From positions 1 through 41,808 of the forward strand of contig PASJ01000075.1 in the NCBI GenBank assembly GCA_002711925.1: 41,808 nucleotides of DNA, given 5' to 3'. Below are positions 1 to 7,818 of this stretch, piece by piece. This DNA comes from Pseudobdellovibrionaceae bacterium. GTDB taxonomy: Bacteria > Bdellovibrionota_B > Oligoflexia > Oligoflexales > Bog-1112. The notes below the pieces were generated by a model that saw only the letters and a program-made list of their open reading frames with translations, had not been told where the DNA came from and searched no databases. Within the stretch, counting starts at the first letter, position 1. Each line of letters begins with the position of its first letter. A program made the position numbers and the translations under genes.

Positions 1-466
1 AAATGGCTTGGACTGATTCAACATTGGATGGATAAACAAATTTATCAGCTATAAGATTAAGCCTTTTCACAAGAGTTTGAAGCTGATCGTTTTTTCGTAA
101 ACGAATGTGTGTAGGCTTTTCGCCGTTAATGATTTCATCCAAGAATCTTTTAATAGAAAGAAGAGGACCGTAGATTTGATGAGTATATCTTGCAGAATAA
201 TACAAAGTCATAAATATAAAAAGAAGACAAAAGAATAAAGAAACGAGAACCGGCTTTATAACTTTTTGTAAACTTAAAACGCCTTCATTGTTAGTCAATT
301 CAAAAACACCTAATATTGCTTCATACATATCCCACATAAAATAAGTAAATGTTCCAAAAAGTAAACAGGTAAAAATAAAGTTTAAGATGAGAAAAGTAAT
401 CCCGAACCGTAATTGTTGGTAAGGCTGAATTAGAATCTTTGATCGTTTATCCCCTTTTTTTGCCAT
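1..466 (-). CDS. HAMP-like two-TM membrane protein, 3' end cut by window edge
   Basis: About 155 residues are visible and the frame is still open at base 1, so the C-terminal part lies outside. A GGGGA ribosome site sits just before the ATG. Two hydrophobic segments (about residues 22-47 and 73-92) flank a short extracytoplasmic loop. A charged stretch follows (about 99-145) that reads like a HAMP linker, with an LRKNDQLQTL-type second helix. HAMP linkers pass signals from membrane sensors to kinase, cyclase or chemotaxis domains; which output domain follows, if any, cannot be seen. It lies 48 bases after rsmE on the same strand with no terminator between, so it may be the last gene of that operon. 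The membrane topology is clear; the HAMP assignment is by pattern only. Confidence 0.6.
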   Translation of the reverse strand, partial: MAKKGDKRSKILIQPYQQLRFGITFLILNFIFTCLLFGTFTYFMWDMYEAILGVFELTNNEGVLSLQKVIKPVLVSLFFCLLFIFMTLYYSARYTHQIYGPLLSIKRFLDEIINGEKPTHIRLRKNDQLQTLVKRLNLIADKFVYPSNVESVQAI

Positions 467-514
467 AGCTTCCCCTTTATTTTTTAATGTTTATCAATAC
501 AATAAAATTAAAGA

Positions 515-1264
515 CTATTTTTTTCTATCTATCTTTTCTCGCAAAAAGGTGAATACGACCGTTGAGGTTAAAGCTGCTGTTATTGAACGAAAAATATTTT
601 CCCCTAAAGAAATAGCTTTAAACTTTGCTTTGATAAGCAACTCTTCTTCATCAACCGACAGACCCTTTTCACCACCTAGAATTAAACAGGTTCTACCCGC
701 ATGTAATATTGTATCATAAACTTTTTGGTTTGCTGTGGGAGAAAGAACATAACGATTTCTTGTGTTATTAACAACGATCGGTAACATATCTTCTAGGGAG
801 CTCCAAAACAAAAGCCGAGGAATATAAAACCTTTTACACTGCTTACAAGATGAGAGAATGATTTTTTTGAAACGATCTAAAGCTTTCTCACTTGTGCGAA
901 ATTTAGCCGTTGAATTTTGAGTAAAAACATGTATCTCATCGCAGCCTAACTCACATAGAAATGGCAATAATTCTTCCATAGTTGAAGGTTTTAATGCACC
1001 AAGACAAATTATTAAAGAGTTTTGAGAAGGAGCACAGTAGTTTTTCACCTCGGCCTCAACAAGAATTTTTTTCTTATTGGACAAAGAGATCACATTACCA
1101 CTAATTTTTGTTCCACAACCATCAAAAACACAGATTTTCTCATCACTAGAAAGTCTCAAAACTTTATAAAAATGATGTAATTCTTTTTGATCTGTAACTT
1201 CCCAATAATCTCTACCCTTGTCGTTGTATGAAAATTGACCTAAAAAAGAAAATTCATGTTTCAT
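515..1264 (-). CDS. rsmE: 16S rRNA (uracil-1498-N3)-methyltransferase RsmE
   Basis: SPOUT-class methyltransferase that makes m3U1498 in helix 44 of 16S rRNA, using SAM. At 249 residues it matches the family. HHFYKVLRL (about 30-38) is the usual PUA-like N-terminal signature. ELGCDEIHVF (about 107-116) and the later CKQCKRF segment match the family core. The trefoil-knot SAM site near the C-terminus reads LILGGEKGLSVDEEE, then SLGENIFRSITAAL. The usual GPEGG is changed to GGEKG, but the SLG..ifR..TAAL end is intact. Its ATG overlaps the prmA stop (ATGA), so the two are translationally coupled. prmA-rsmE adjacency is common in bacteria and supports both calls. Confidence 0.9.
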   Translation of the reverse strand: MKHEFSFLGQFSYNDKGRDYWEVTDQKELHHFYKVLRLSSDEKICVFDGCGTKISGNVISLSNKKKILVEAEVKNYCAPSQNSLIICLGALKPSTMEELLPFLCELGCDEIHVFTQNSTAKFRTSEKALDRFKKIILSSCKQCKRFYIPRLLFWSSLEDMLPIVVNNTRNRYVLSPTANQKVYDTILHAGRTCLILGGEKGLSVDEEELLIKAKFKAISLGENIFRSITAALTSTVVFTFLREKIDRKK

Positions 1265-2214
1265 GATAACAACCGACTTTTCATCTTAATAGAACACCAA
1301 CCTTCTTGAGTCTTTTTGTCACAAAAACTAAATCCTGCTTGATCTGCAAGGTGAATCATTTGATCAGCTTGTTCATTCAGCAAACCTGACAGAATAATCT
1401 CCCCACCAGGTTTTATAAGTTTTTTTAAATCAAAAATAATTTTTTCTAAAACATTCCATAAAATATTTGCAACGATAAGATCGTAAGATAACTTTTTACC
1501 TTTTTCTAAAAGCTCAGATGAACTCCCCTTTTCCACCAAATAAGAAACATGATTTTCCTTAGCATTCTTTTCAGCAGCCAAAACGGCATCTGCATCTATA
1601 TCGAGTGCCTCAATATTGTTGTAACCGAGCTTTGCAAGTGAGATAGCAAGAATACCCGAACCACAACCAAGATCTAATGCTCGATGCTGGTCTGACGGTT
1701 TGTTTAATTCAAAATACTGCTCGATATGGGAAAGGCAAAGTTGTGTTGTTGAATGCTGCCCCGTTCCAAAGGCAAAACCTGGATCCATGACAATTAAGTG
1801 CTTTTTAATACCCTTAACTTTGCTTTCCCAGGGAGGGTAAATATAAAATGAAGATGTCTCTATGGGCTTGAAATAATCTTTCCAGCCTTCTGTCCAAGAC
1901 TCGGTTGTTAAAGTTACCTTCTCGGTTGTAATTAAATCTTTGAAATTTTTTCGAATTTCAAAGTCAATTCGATCTATTTCAGATTGATCATAGCTATAAA
2001 TCGAAAGTGGGAAAATTTTCTTATCAAAGTCATGTACAATTTCACTATTGTCTAAAGTAGTTAAACTTTGATCTTTATCGATATTATCTTGGACTCCTTC
2101 TACATATGAAGAGACACCAAAAGATAAAAGCTTATCTTTAAAGTGTTCATACGATGAGTAAGAAATATTTTCTGGAAATTTTACTTTTAACTCGTAGGTT
2201 TCTACCGGTTTCAT
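1261..2214 (-). CDS. prmA: Ribosomal protein L11 methyltransferase PrmA
   Basis: SAM-dependent enzyme that trimethylates ribosomal protein L11 at several amino groups. The 317 residues comprise a divergent substrate-recognition N-domain (about 1-105), a linker with WKDYFKPI, then a Rossmann methyltransferase domain. Diagnostic motifs occur in the expected order: DPGFAFGTGQHSTT (about 144-157), LDLGCGSGILAIS (SAM motif I), EALDIDADAV (acidic ribose-binding loop) and VANILWNVL (substrate-loop motif). The start lies 15 bases after the smr stop, with a TAAGGA site overlapping that stop; the end overlaps the rsmE start by four bases. PrmA is usually dispensable, and its placement with a 16S methyltransferase fits a ribosome-modification operon. 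Confidence 0.93.
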   Translation of the reverse strand: MKPVETYELKVKFPENISYSSYEHFKDKLLSFGVSSYVEGVQDNIDKDQSLTTLDNSEIVHDFDKKIFPLSIYSYDQSEIDRIDFEIRKNFKDLITTEKVTLTTESWTEGWKDYFKPIETSSFYIYPPWESKVKGIKKHLIVMDPGFAFGTGQHSTTQLCLSHIEQYFELNKPSDQHRALDLGCGSGILAISLAKLGYNNIEALDIDADAVLAAEKNAKENHVSYLVEKGSSSELLEKGKKLSYDLIVANILWNVLEKIIFDLKKLIKPGGEIILSGLLNEQADQMIHLADQAGFSFCDKKTQEGWCSIKMKSRLLS

Positions 2215-2229
2215 AAGCTATGTATATCC

Positions 2230-2754
2230 TTAATTTAAAATTTTATTTTTAACCACAACAGTAAAGTGACCTTTGATCGGCAAATTATTGACTTTTTGTG
2301 CTGAAGGATCCTCTTCAATTTTTAGAATATATTGATACCACTTTTCTTTAATATATCTGTGTATGTTATAAGGCAAAACAGGTCCACAAACACCACTGTG
2401 CTTGCCTTTTCCTGTAATAATATAAAGTTCATAAAAGTCATTTCTTTTTTTGAGAATATCTTCAAAACTTGAATCAATTATCTGCTTCGATTCTAAAAGG
2501 GTCATCCCGTGTAGATCAATTGTGATTTTTGGTATTTTAGAACTTTTATTTTTGAGATAAGATTTCTTCAACTCAAAACTCTCTTCATATTCACTTTTTT
2601 CAACAGTATCCCAATCAGTTTTATCGAGAAATTCATTCATCATCTGAGAAAAATCTTCATTTTTATCAGGCTGATCTGCACCTAAACCACTGAACACTTT
2701 TGGGAATTTTTTGATATTTTTCTTTGTTTTTGACATCAGAAAAAGGCCCATCAC
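2230..2754 (-). CDS. Smr-domain protein (MutS2-like Smr nuclease domain)
   Basis: A stand-alone Smr protein of up to 174 residues. The first 75 or so are charged and low in complexity. The Smr domain occupies about 78-170 and shows the two signatures of the family: IDLHGMTLLESKQII at its start and ITGKGKHS in the middle, followed by GPVLPYNIHRYI. Smr domains in other proteins nick nucleic acids, and the H of DLHG and the GKG loop are the conserved elements; the target here is unknown. The start is uncertain: the longest frame begins with GTG at 2754, directly followed by ATG, and another ATG (MSKTKKN) lies 18 bases further in. No good ribosome site separates them. It sits upstream of prmA in the same operon. 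Confidence 0.8.
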   Translation of the reverse strand: MMGLFLMSKTKKNIKKFPKVFSGLGADQPDKNEDFSQMMNEFLDKTDWDTVEKSEYEESFELKKSYLKNKSSKIPKITIDLHGMTLLESKQIIDSSFEDILKKRNDFYELYIITGKGKHSGVCGPVLPYNIHRYIKEKWYQYILKIEEDPSAQKVNNLPIKGHFTVVVKNKILN

Positions 2755-2829
2755 GCTATAAGAATAAGATTCATCTTAGTATACCAAAAAACTAAATAAA
2801 AAGAAAACTTTATCCTTTGAAGAAGAAGA

Positions 2830-4068
2830 CTAAGCTGTGAAAGAAAAAGAAAGCTCTTCTAAGCTTTTCTTATAAGAGTATTCACTCTCGTATGTTACAC
2901 AAAATACTCCAGGATCATCAGTACCTAAAACTGTGCTTATCTTATTTTTAGCAAAAAATAATATTGGATGAAACTTAGGATATTTAATTTGAGCAAGCCT
3001 CTTATTAGAAGTGGGACAACACTCTATAATAGCTCTTTTTTCTTTTAAAATTCTTCCCACAACTCTTTGAAAATCTCGACATAAAGCCTTATAATTATCG
3101 GTATAAGAGATTATTTTTGATGACTGATTTTTACTAAAAAAATCTTTTTCCTCAGTAAGCATCTGCCAATCTGCAGTGAATCCATATTCAAAAAGTAAGT
3201 TTCTATTATTAAATAAAAATTTCAAGGTTTGAAAATACTCGTCATGTGCTTCTTCAACCTTTATATTTTGATAGTTTTCGGGATCAACCCCAAGAGCTAT
3301 TGCATGCCCCAACCTATCGACGCCCAATAAAAAAGCTTCAAAAACCCACCTTGTTGCAGACAAAAGTCCTTTGTCTTCAAAACTTTCTCCAACATGATAA
3401 AGGATTTTGAGGGGCTTTGACTTCAAATTATCTTGCTTTATTTTTTGAATTAAATTGATTTTTGATGAGGGAGGAAAACCTTTTTCATCATAGGCAAAAT
3501 CGATTCCACTAATAAGATTTGTGTAGACAGGGTGATGAAAAAGAAAATCTTTAATCCACAAGTAGTGTTTTAACGCTAAGTGATTTTGTCTAAATAATGA
3601 AAAGACAAGCCTTGTTTCCATAGGTAATTCACTGTTTAAGTTTGAAACGAGTTGACACAATCCTTTCAAGTACCGATAAGCTTGATCTGAAGTAAAAGAA
3701 AAAGGAATAAGGGTTCTTGCCTCAAATAAGTTCAGCCCTGAAGCTGCTTGCTGACGAATTATTTTTTCTTGAACATAAAAGTTTTCAAAGGATAAAGGGC
3801 ACAAGGCAATGATTAAATTAAATTTGGCTTGAAATTGAGAGAAGTTTCCAGACTCAAGCATTTCAAAATCTTTTTTCAAAAGAGATAAACCATTCTCTGA
3901 CCTCCAGTAATTTTGATAATCAGGCTTATAACCGCAATGTTTTGAGAATTCATCGGCATACCAGTCTAATTGTTGAGCCTGATTTTTATAGTTATCTTTA
4001 CCTATTGTCCATAAATCTTCAGCTTTTAAACAGCCGTGAAGATGCACGTGAAGATCCTGGTTTAGCAT
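2830..4068 (-). CDS. Adenosine deaminase-family metal-dependent hydrolase, short C-terminus
   Basis: Amidohydrolase of the adenosine/AMP deaminase superfamily, probably a purine deaminase. Visible motifs: DLHVHLHGCL near the start (the two metal histidines), YHVGE, LGHAIALG, CCPTSN and LGTDDPGVF (the metal-binding and catalytic Asp pair). Bacterial Add is usually about 330-350 residues. This one has 412 because the region between the first motif and HVGE is longer than usual. The protein stops about 20 residues after the DDPGVF motif, earlier than usual for the family, so the last helices appear to be missing. I chose ATG 4068 because HxH lies six residues in, as in the family; an upstream TTG at 4101 adds 11 residues. 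Substrate could be adenosine or another nucleoside. Confidence 0.8.
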   Translation of the reverse strand: MLNQDLHVHLHGCLKAEDLWTIGKDNYKNQAQQLDWYADEFSKHCGYKPDYQNYWRSENGLSLLKKDFEMLESGNFSQFQAKFNLIIALCPLSFENFYVQEKIIRQQAASGLNLFEARTLIPFSFTSDQAYRYLKGLCQLVSNLNSELPMETRLVFSLFRQNHLALKHYLWIKDFLFHHPVYTNLISGIDFAYDEKGFPPSSKINLIQKIKQDNLKSKPLKILYHVGESFEDKGLLSATRWVFEAFLLGVDRLGHAIALGVDPENYQNIKVEEAHDEYFQTLKFLFNNRNLLFEYGFTADWQMLTEEKDFFSKNQSSKIISYTDNYKALCRDFQRVVGRILKEKRAIIECCPTSNKRLAQIKYPKFHPILFFAKNKISTVLGTDDPGVFCVTYESEYSYKKSLEELSFSFTA

Positions 4069-4227
4069 TCTATCGCTCTTTTTATAAAAGGTTATACTCA
4101 AAAACTTTTAGAATATACATGACCTTAGCTTTCTTTTCATTTTGAATCTCATTTATCACTAGCAATAAATCAAAGACTTTTGTAAAAAATAAAAAAATAT
4201 TTTACTTCAAAGCCTTAGAGAGAAAAA

Positions 4228-5025
4228 ATGAACCAAACAATCAGTCAAGAAAACATGAAAAGCGTAACGCACGAAAATTTCCAAAAGAATAACGACCTGC
4301 CATTCGCGGAAAACATGAGTCTTATAACAAATATTATCAGTTTGATTTTCTTTTTGTTCGGCTTTATCAGCCCGATCTTCTCTCATGAACTAAAGTACGT
4401 TGGACTATTTGCTCTATCTGGCGCATTGACTAATTGGATTGCTGTTCACATGTTATTTGAGAAAGTTCCTGGGCTTTATGGTTCGGGTATTATCCCCAAC
4501 AAATTTCAAGACTTCAAAAAAGGTATTCGCACTCTTATTATGCAACAATTTTTTACAGAGAAAAATATCGTAAAATTTTTTCAACAAAAAAAAACTGATC
4601 TTTCAATTGACGATAGTATAAAAAGCATAAGTGAAAAAATTAACTATAATAAAATGTTCGATAAGATTATCGAAGCTATCCTAGAGTCTCCCTTACAAAC
4701 AATGCTTATGATGGTTGGTGGAGGTCAAGCCTTAGAACCAGCAAGACCATTTTTTCTTACGAAAATGGAAGCTTCTTTACTAGAAACTTTAGCAGACAAA
4801 TCTGTTGTAGAGCAGATTAAAAACCAAATGCATGATAAACTTGACCCAAAAGAACTTCACGAACACATTGAAAATATAGTTGTCTCACACTTAGAAACCT
4901 TAACACCAAAAATGGTAAAAACAATTATTGAAGCCATGATTAAAAAACACCTAGGCTGGCTAGTGGTCTGGGGAGGGGTTTTTGGAGGCCTTATTGGCTT
5001 ATTCTCCTCATTTTTTACAAGCTAG
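4228..5025 (+). CDS. DUF445 family membrane protein
   Basis: A 265-residue membrane protein. After about 30 polar residues come two adjacent hydrophobic segments (about 31-52 and 55-77). The second holds the DUF445 hallmark GALTNWIAVHMLFE, followed by the typical GSGIIPNKFQDFKKGIR stretch. The middle is helical and soluble. A final membrane helix (about 242-262, WLVVWGGVFGGLIGLF) ends the protein. DUF445 proteins are widespread inner-membrane proteins of unknown role. AGAGAG stands a few bases before the ATG. Its stop codon overlaps the stop of the convergent downstream gene in a CTAG sequence. Confidence 0.8.
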   Translation: MNQTISQENMKSVTHENFQKNNDLPFAENMSLITNIISLIFFLFGFISPIFSHELKYVGLFALSGALTNWIAVHMLFEKVPGLYGSGIIPNKFQDFKKGIRTLIMQQFFTEKNIVKFFQQKKTDLSIDDSIKSISEKINYNKMFDKIIEAILESPLQTMLMMVGGGQALEPARPFFLTKMEASLLETLADKSVVEQIKNQMHDKLDPKELHEHIENIVVSHLETLTPKMVKTIIEAMIKKHLGWLVVWGGVFGGLIGLFSSFFTS

Positions 5026-5462
5026 TTTAAACTAGAAAGTCTTTCTTTCACTTTCTGGCTAACAACTTTCCCGTTCGCTGTACTCCCAAGCTTTGCCATA
5101 ACTTTTTTTATGATAACACCAAAATTTTTTTCTTCAGAAGAATCAATAAAACTGTCAATAATAGCTTCTATTTCCTCGATCGTTGCTTCTTTTGGTAAAT
5201 AGTGAGCTATAATTTTTATTTCCTGTTCGATCTGAGATTTTTGCTGTCCTTCTGGGTAGTCAGCTAATGATTTTAAAAGCCGCTTTTGATAATTAAAAAT
5301 AACTTTTTCAACAGCTCTATCATCAAGCTCTTGAGAACTATCTCCTGCGGTTTGAGCATACTTTATTTCACTAAGAAGCATGCGTAAGGTTGTTTTTTTT
5401 AAGCTTTCTCCAGATTTCATGGCAGACTTCAAATCTTCCATGAGTGTCTCTTTAATATTCAC
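5022..5462 (-). CDS. GatB/YqeY domain-containing protein
   Basis: A 146-residue all-helical protein matching the stand-alone YqeY family in length and motifs. It begins MNIKETLMEDLKSAMKSG, then KTTLRMLLSEIKYAQ, with an internal EIKIIAHYLPKEATIEEI and a C-terminal NGKVVSQKVKERL. The domain resembles the tRNA-binding tail of the GatB amidotransferase subunit, so a tRNA-related role is often assumed, but the function of the free protein is not established. It converges on the DUF445 gene with overlapping stops. Its promoter must lie in the 221-base divergent spacer shared with the lipoprotein gene. Confidence 0.85.
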   Translation of the reverse strand: MNIKETLMEDLKSAMKSGESLKKTTLRMLLSEIKYAQTAGDSSQELDDRAVEKVIFNYQKRLLKSLADYPEGQQKSQIEQEIKIIAHYLPKEATIEEIEAIIDSFIDSSEEKNFGVIIKKVMAKLGSTANGKVVSQKVKERLSSLN

Positions 5463-5516
5463 TTTTGAAACTCCTAGGTTATATAAATCATTAGGTCAGA
5501 AAAAATTTTTCCTCAA

Positions 5517-5574
5517 ACTTATAAAATAAATGACTTATAGATAAATTGTAAGTGAAAATTACTTATAAATAAAT
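5517..5574. repeat. Three short imperfect direct repeats in a divergent promoter region
   Basis: The spacer between the YqeY gene and the lipoprotein gene has three copies of ACTTATA(A)(A/G)ATAAAT, at 5517-5531, 5533-5546 and 5561-5574. GTAAGT between copies 2 and 3 is an inverted half-site of ACTTA. Repeated AT-rich units in a divergent spacer could be regulator sites or promoter elements. In such an AT-rich genome chance similarity is also possible. Confidence 0.4.
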
Positions 5575-5683
5575 AGGTCCTTGAGATCTATAGGTAAAAT
5601 TGATAAAACTTGCGAATCAATTCTCATTGTGGTATGGCTTTGAATCAAAACCTCATTAAATCATTCTAAGAGGATCGTTAGCT

Positions 5684-6109
5684 ATGAAGCACCTAATTAA
5701 GTTCATATTTTTATCAAGTCTACTTTTAACAGTAATAAGCTGTGGTAATTTCGATCAGTCTGATACGCATACATCTTATGGAAGGATCCACCCTGATTTT
5801 AAGTTTCTTATTGATGAAAAGAATCTTTCCTCTAATGACTGCAGCTATCTTTTTAGAAATAATGAAGTTATTGTAACAGATAAGTCAAAAAATAAACGAT
5901 CTGTGTGGATGTACGACACGAGTTATTCCCGTCATCGCAGTGAATCATACGCTCTATATAGCCGGGAACAGACTGTTATCAAATTTAAACAGCCAATGAC
6001 TCAAAAGAGTCTCTACCTAGAGAAATGTACAACAAATGGATCAATTGTAGAAGTCAATATCATCGATCCTCTTTCCTCTACATATGAAAATATTTACAAA
6101 AGTTTATAA
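5684..6109 (+). CDS. Small lipoprotein, paralogue of the next gene
   Basis: A 141-residue protein with a lipoprotein signal peptide: basic MKHLIK, a hydrophobic core, then a lipobox ending in VISC with the acylated Cys at residue 20, followed by GNFDQ. The mature part is about 120 residues and I recognise no family. It aligns by eye with the neighbouring protein: PDFKFLIDE matches EEFKFLLEV, FRNNEVIV matches FQNNKIIV, and a Trp follows at a similar distance (VWMYD versus EWQYT), with a beta-rich end. AGAGGA precedes the ATG. It is probably co-transcribed with the next gene, which starts 30 bases after its stop. The promoter region holds short direct repeats. Confidence 0.75.
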   Translation: MKHLIKFIFLSSLLLTVISCGNFDQSDTHTSYGRIHPDFKFLIDEKNLSSNDCSYLFRNNEVIVTDKSKNKRSVWMYDTSYSRHRSESYALYSREQTVIKFKQPMTQKSLYLEKCTTNGSIVEVNIIDPLSSTYENIYKSL

Positions 6110-6139
6110 AATATCTTTTCTACATAAAGGAATAGTTCT

Positions 6140-6634
6140 GTGAAAAAAGAAATCATAAAACTTGCTGCAAGTAGCTTTTTAATTTTTGCACCTTTTTCAA
6201 CAATTCACGCTGCAGAAAAAAGAAGTTTCTCTCCTTCAACAGATGAAACAAAAGAAGAACAACAGAAAAAACAAAGACAAACCGAGAAAACAATAGCAGA
6301 AGAGTTTAAATTTTTACTGGAAGTTGGAACCATTAACTTCCAGGATCGTGACTTCAAATTTCAAAATAATAAAATAATTGTTTCAACCTCAGATGGAAAT
6401 GAAGAGGAGTGGCAATACACAGAAAGCTCAGCAAAATCTTCGTGGTCTTTCACACAAGATTTAGACACTGAAAATAAAAGAATAAGTATTCATTTTAGAA
6501 ATGAGCAACAAATTTCTTTTTTTCTTAATAAGAAAAGCTGGACAAACACCCAACGGGTGGAAAAAAAATTGCTTGCGGCAAATTTAGTCAATGGGAAAAT
6601 TATGAACGAATCTACTCTAATGGTTTTAGAATAG
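6140..6634 (+). CDS. Secreted protein, paralogue of the preceding lipoprotein
   Basis: A 164-residue protein with a GTG start and AAAGGA upstream. The Sec signal peptide has a hydrophobic core ending IHA-AEK (residues 23-25 as the AxA-type site), so it is predicted periplasmic or secreted rather than lipid-anchored. Residues 26-55 are very charged (E/K/Q-rich). The folded-looking part (about 55-164) resembles the mature lipoprotein encoded just upstream, sharing the EFKFL, NNKIIV and EWQY positions. No known family is recognised. The pair looks like a duplication followed by a change of anchoring; a role as envelope partners is inference only. Confidence 0.7.
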   Translation: MKKEIIKLAASSFLIFAPFSTIHAAEKRSFSPSTDETKEEQQKKQRQTEKTIAEEFKFLLEVGTINFQDRDFKFQNNKIIVSTSDGNEEEWQYTESSAKSSWSFTQDLDTENKRISIHFRNEQQISFFLNKKSWTNTQRVEKKLLAANLVNGKIMNESTLMVLE

Positions 6635-6643
6635 AAAAAGATA

Positions 6644-6960
6644 TTATTCCTCTAAAAAACCGATCTCGACAAACTTTGGATAATCAACTTTAGTCTTCAC
6701 AACCTTACGACCGTTAATAAAATCTGACGTTATAAATTAAGATCACCGAGTAAAAAATTTGATCTGTAATATCTTTTCTAGTTGCTTTATCGACTTGATA
6801 AATAAAAAGGCTAGTCAGCAATAAAAAAAATCCCTACTTCATTACGAAAAATTATTTTTATACATAATCTTCAAAGTGTACTTGATAAAGTTGTCTAAAG
6901 GCGCATTATCTAGCTCTACAATTGTTTGCGGCAAGAAAAAAAGCGCCTTGATCAAAGCAA
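6644..6960 (-). pseudogene. Possible decayed coding region of an exported protein
   Basis: Downstream of rplT on the minus strand there are three protein-like stretches in different frames. Nearest rplT, about 6842-6960, a hydrophobic leader (LIALIKALFFLPQTIVELDN) is followed by APLDNFIKYTLKIMYKNNF, a pattern reminiscent of secretin N-domains. After a stop, about 6717-6830 reads SLFIYQVDKATRKDITDQIF. After a frame change near 6727 the end reads SDFINGRKVVKTKVDYPKF and stops at 6644. Two breaks in about 100 codons fit a pseudogene. It could also be chance open frame in AT-rich spacer. No start with a ribosome site is visible. Confidence 0.3.
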
Positions 6961-6981
6961 TGAGACAATAGGAATTTTTAA

Positions 6982-7047
6982 GCAAAAAAAAAGAAAAAAA
7001 AAAACAGAAACCTTCTCTACAAATTTCTTTCAAAATAGAGAAAGTTT
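6982..7047 (-). terminator. Intrinsic terminator of rpmI-rplT
   Basis: On the minus strand AAACTTTCTCTA (7047-7036) pairs with TAGAGAAGGTTT (7019-7008): a 12-bp stem with one G-U pair and a 16-nt loop. It is followed at once by a long T-run, interrupted once by C, to about 6983. It lies 25 bases after the rplT stop. This is the clearest intrinsic terminator in the window. Confidence 0.85.
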
Positions 7048-7071
7048 GAAAAAAGGCTTTAAAGATAGGAG

Positions 7072-7437
7072 TTATGCTGCGCGAGATAAAGCTTCTTTAG
7101 CCTTAACAACAAGAGCGTTGAAGCCAGCCGGGTCGTTGATCGCGAGATCAGCTAAAATACTTCTATCAAGCTCAACACCTGATTTCTTTAAGCCATTCAT
7201 AAACTCTGAATACTTTATACCAGCAGCTCTTGCTGCAGCATTTATACGTAGAATCCATAAAGATCTAAACTCTCTCTTCTTTACACGGCGATCCCGATAA
7301 GCAAAACATAGAGCTCTTCTTACAACATGTACAGCCGTTTTGAACCGGCTATTTCTTGAACCTCTGAACCCTTTTGCGAGATCAAGAATTTTTTTTCTAC
7401 GTCTTCTTGCTTTGAAACCGCGCTTTACTCGTGACAT
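7072..7437 (-). CDS. rplT: 50S ribosomal protein L20
   Basis: Early-binding 23S rRNA protein needed for 50S assembly and, in several bacteria, a translational repressor of its own operon. At 121 residues it is slightly longer than the usual 117-119. The very basic N-terminal arm ([20 protein letters not shown]), then [31 protein letters not shown] and [14 protein letters not shown] are all textbook L20. AAAGGTGG lies eight bases before the ATG, one of the strongest ribosome sites in the window. It is second in a two-gene operon behind rpmI and is followed by a strong terminator. Confidence 0.97.
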   Translation of the reverse strand: MSRVKRGFKARRRRKKILDLAKGFRGSRNSRFKTAVHVVRRALCFAYRDRRVKKREFRSLWILRINAAARAAGIKYSEFMNGLKKSGVELDRSILADLAINDPAGFNALVVKAKEALSRAA

Positions 7438-7497
7438 TTAATCTACCACCTTTAATTTATAATCTTAATAACTTATGAATAAAAAACCGTATCCTGA

Positions 7498-7695
7498 CTA
7501 CCTATAAGGCAAACATGACAGAACATTGTCCCGATCACCGTCTGATACAAATGTCGCTTTCTTCAAGCGATTTTTTCTGTCTTTGGACTTTTTAGTAGCC
7601 AAATGTTCGTGGTTAGCCTTATCTCTTTTTATTTTACCAGATGGCTTGACTCTGAAACGTTTAGCTGCTGCTTTTTTAGTCTTTAACTTAGGCAT
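7498..7695 (-). CDS. rpmI: 50S ribosomal protein L35
   Basis: A small basic 50S protein of 65 residues, the normal length. MPKLKTKKAAAKRFRVKPSG at the start is the family signature, followed by KANHEHLATKKSKDRKN. The same frame is open upstream to 7800, but the family start and an AGGAAGG site eight bases ahead fix the ATG at 7695. It is followed after 60 bases by rplT. infC, the usual first gene of this operon, is not here: the transcript begins instead with a leader of about 115 nt. Confidence 0.95.
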   Translation of the reverse strand: MPKLKTKKAAAKRFRVKPSGKIKRDKANHEHLATKKSKDRKNRLKKATFVSDGDRDNVLSCLPYR

Positions 7696-7812
7696 ATTTA
7701 CCTTCCTAAAACTGAGAAAATGGGCCTTACCCCACTTTGGGCAAAATCTACTTAACTTTTTCAAAAGGATGCTTATACAACCTTTCATCCTCTTTGACAA
7801 GGTAAAGATACA
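7696..7812 (-). promoter_or_regulatory. rpmI-rplT leader with mutually exclusive hairpins
   Basis: Between the predicted transcription start and the rpmI ATG the minus-strand RNA can form GGATG...CATCC (about 24 nt). Nearer the ribosome site, a TGGG (7734-7731) can pair either with the upstream CCCA (7741-7738) or with the downstream CCCA (7724-7721). Only one can form at a time. L20 in other bacteria binds leader structures to repress this operon, so an L20-responsive switch is a reasonable inference. The match to any known L20 leader family was not tested. Confidence 0.4.
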
Positions 7813-7818
7813 ATTTTA

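Noticed and set aside
7696-7800. In-frame extension upstream of rpmI
   Set aside because: L35 proteins begin MPKLKT; AGGAAGG precedes that ATG. The extra frame is the structured leader.
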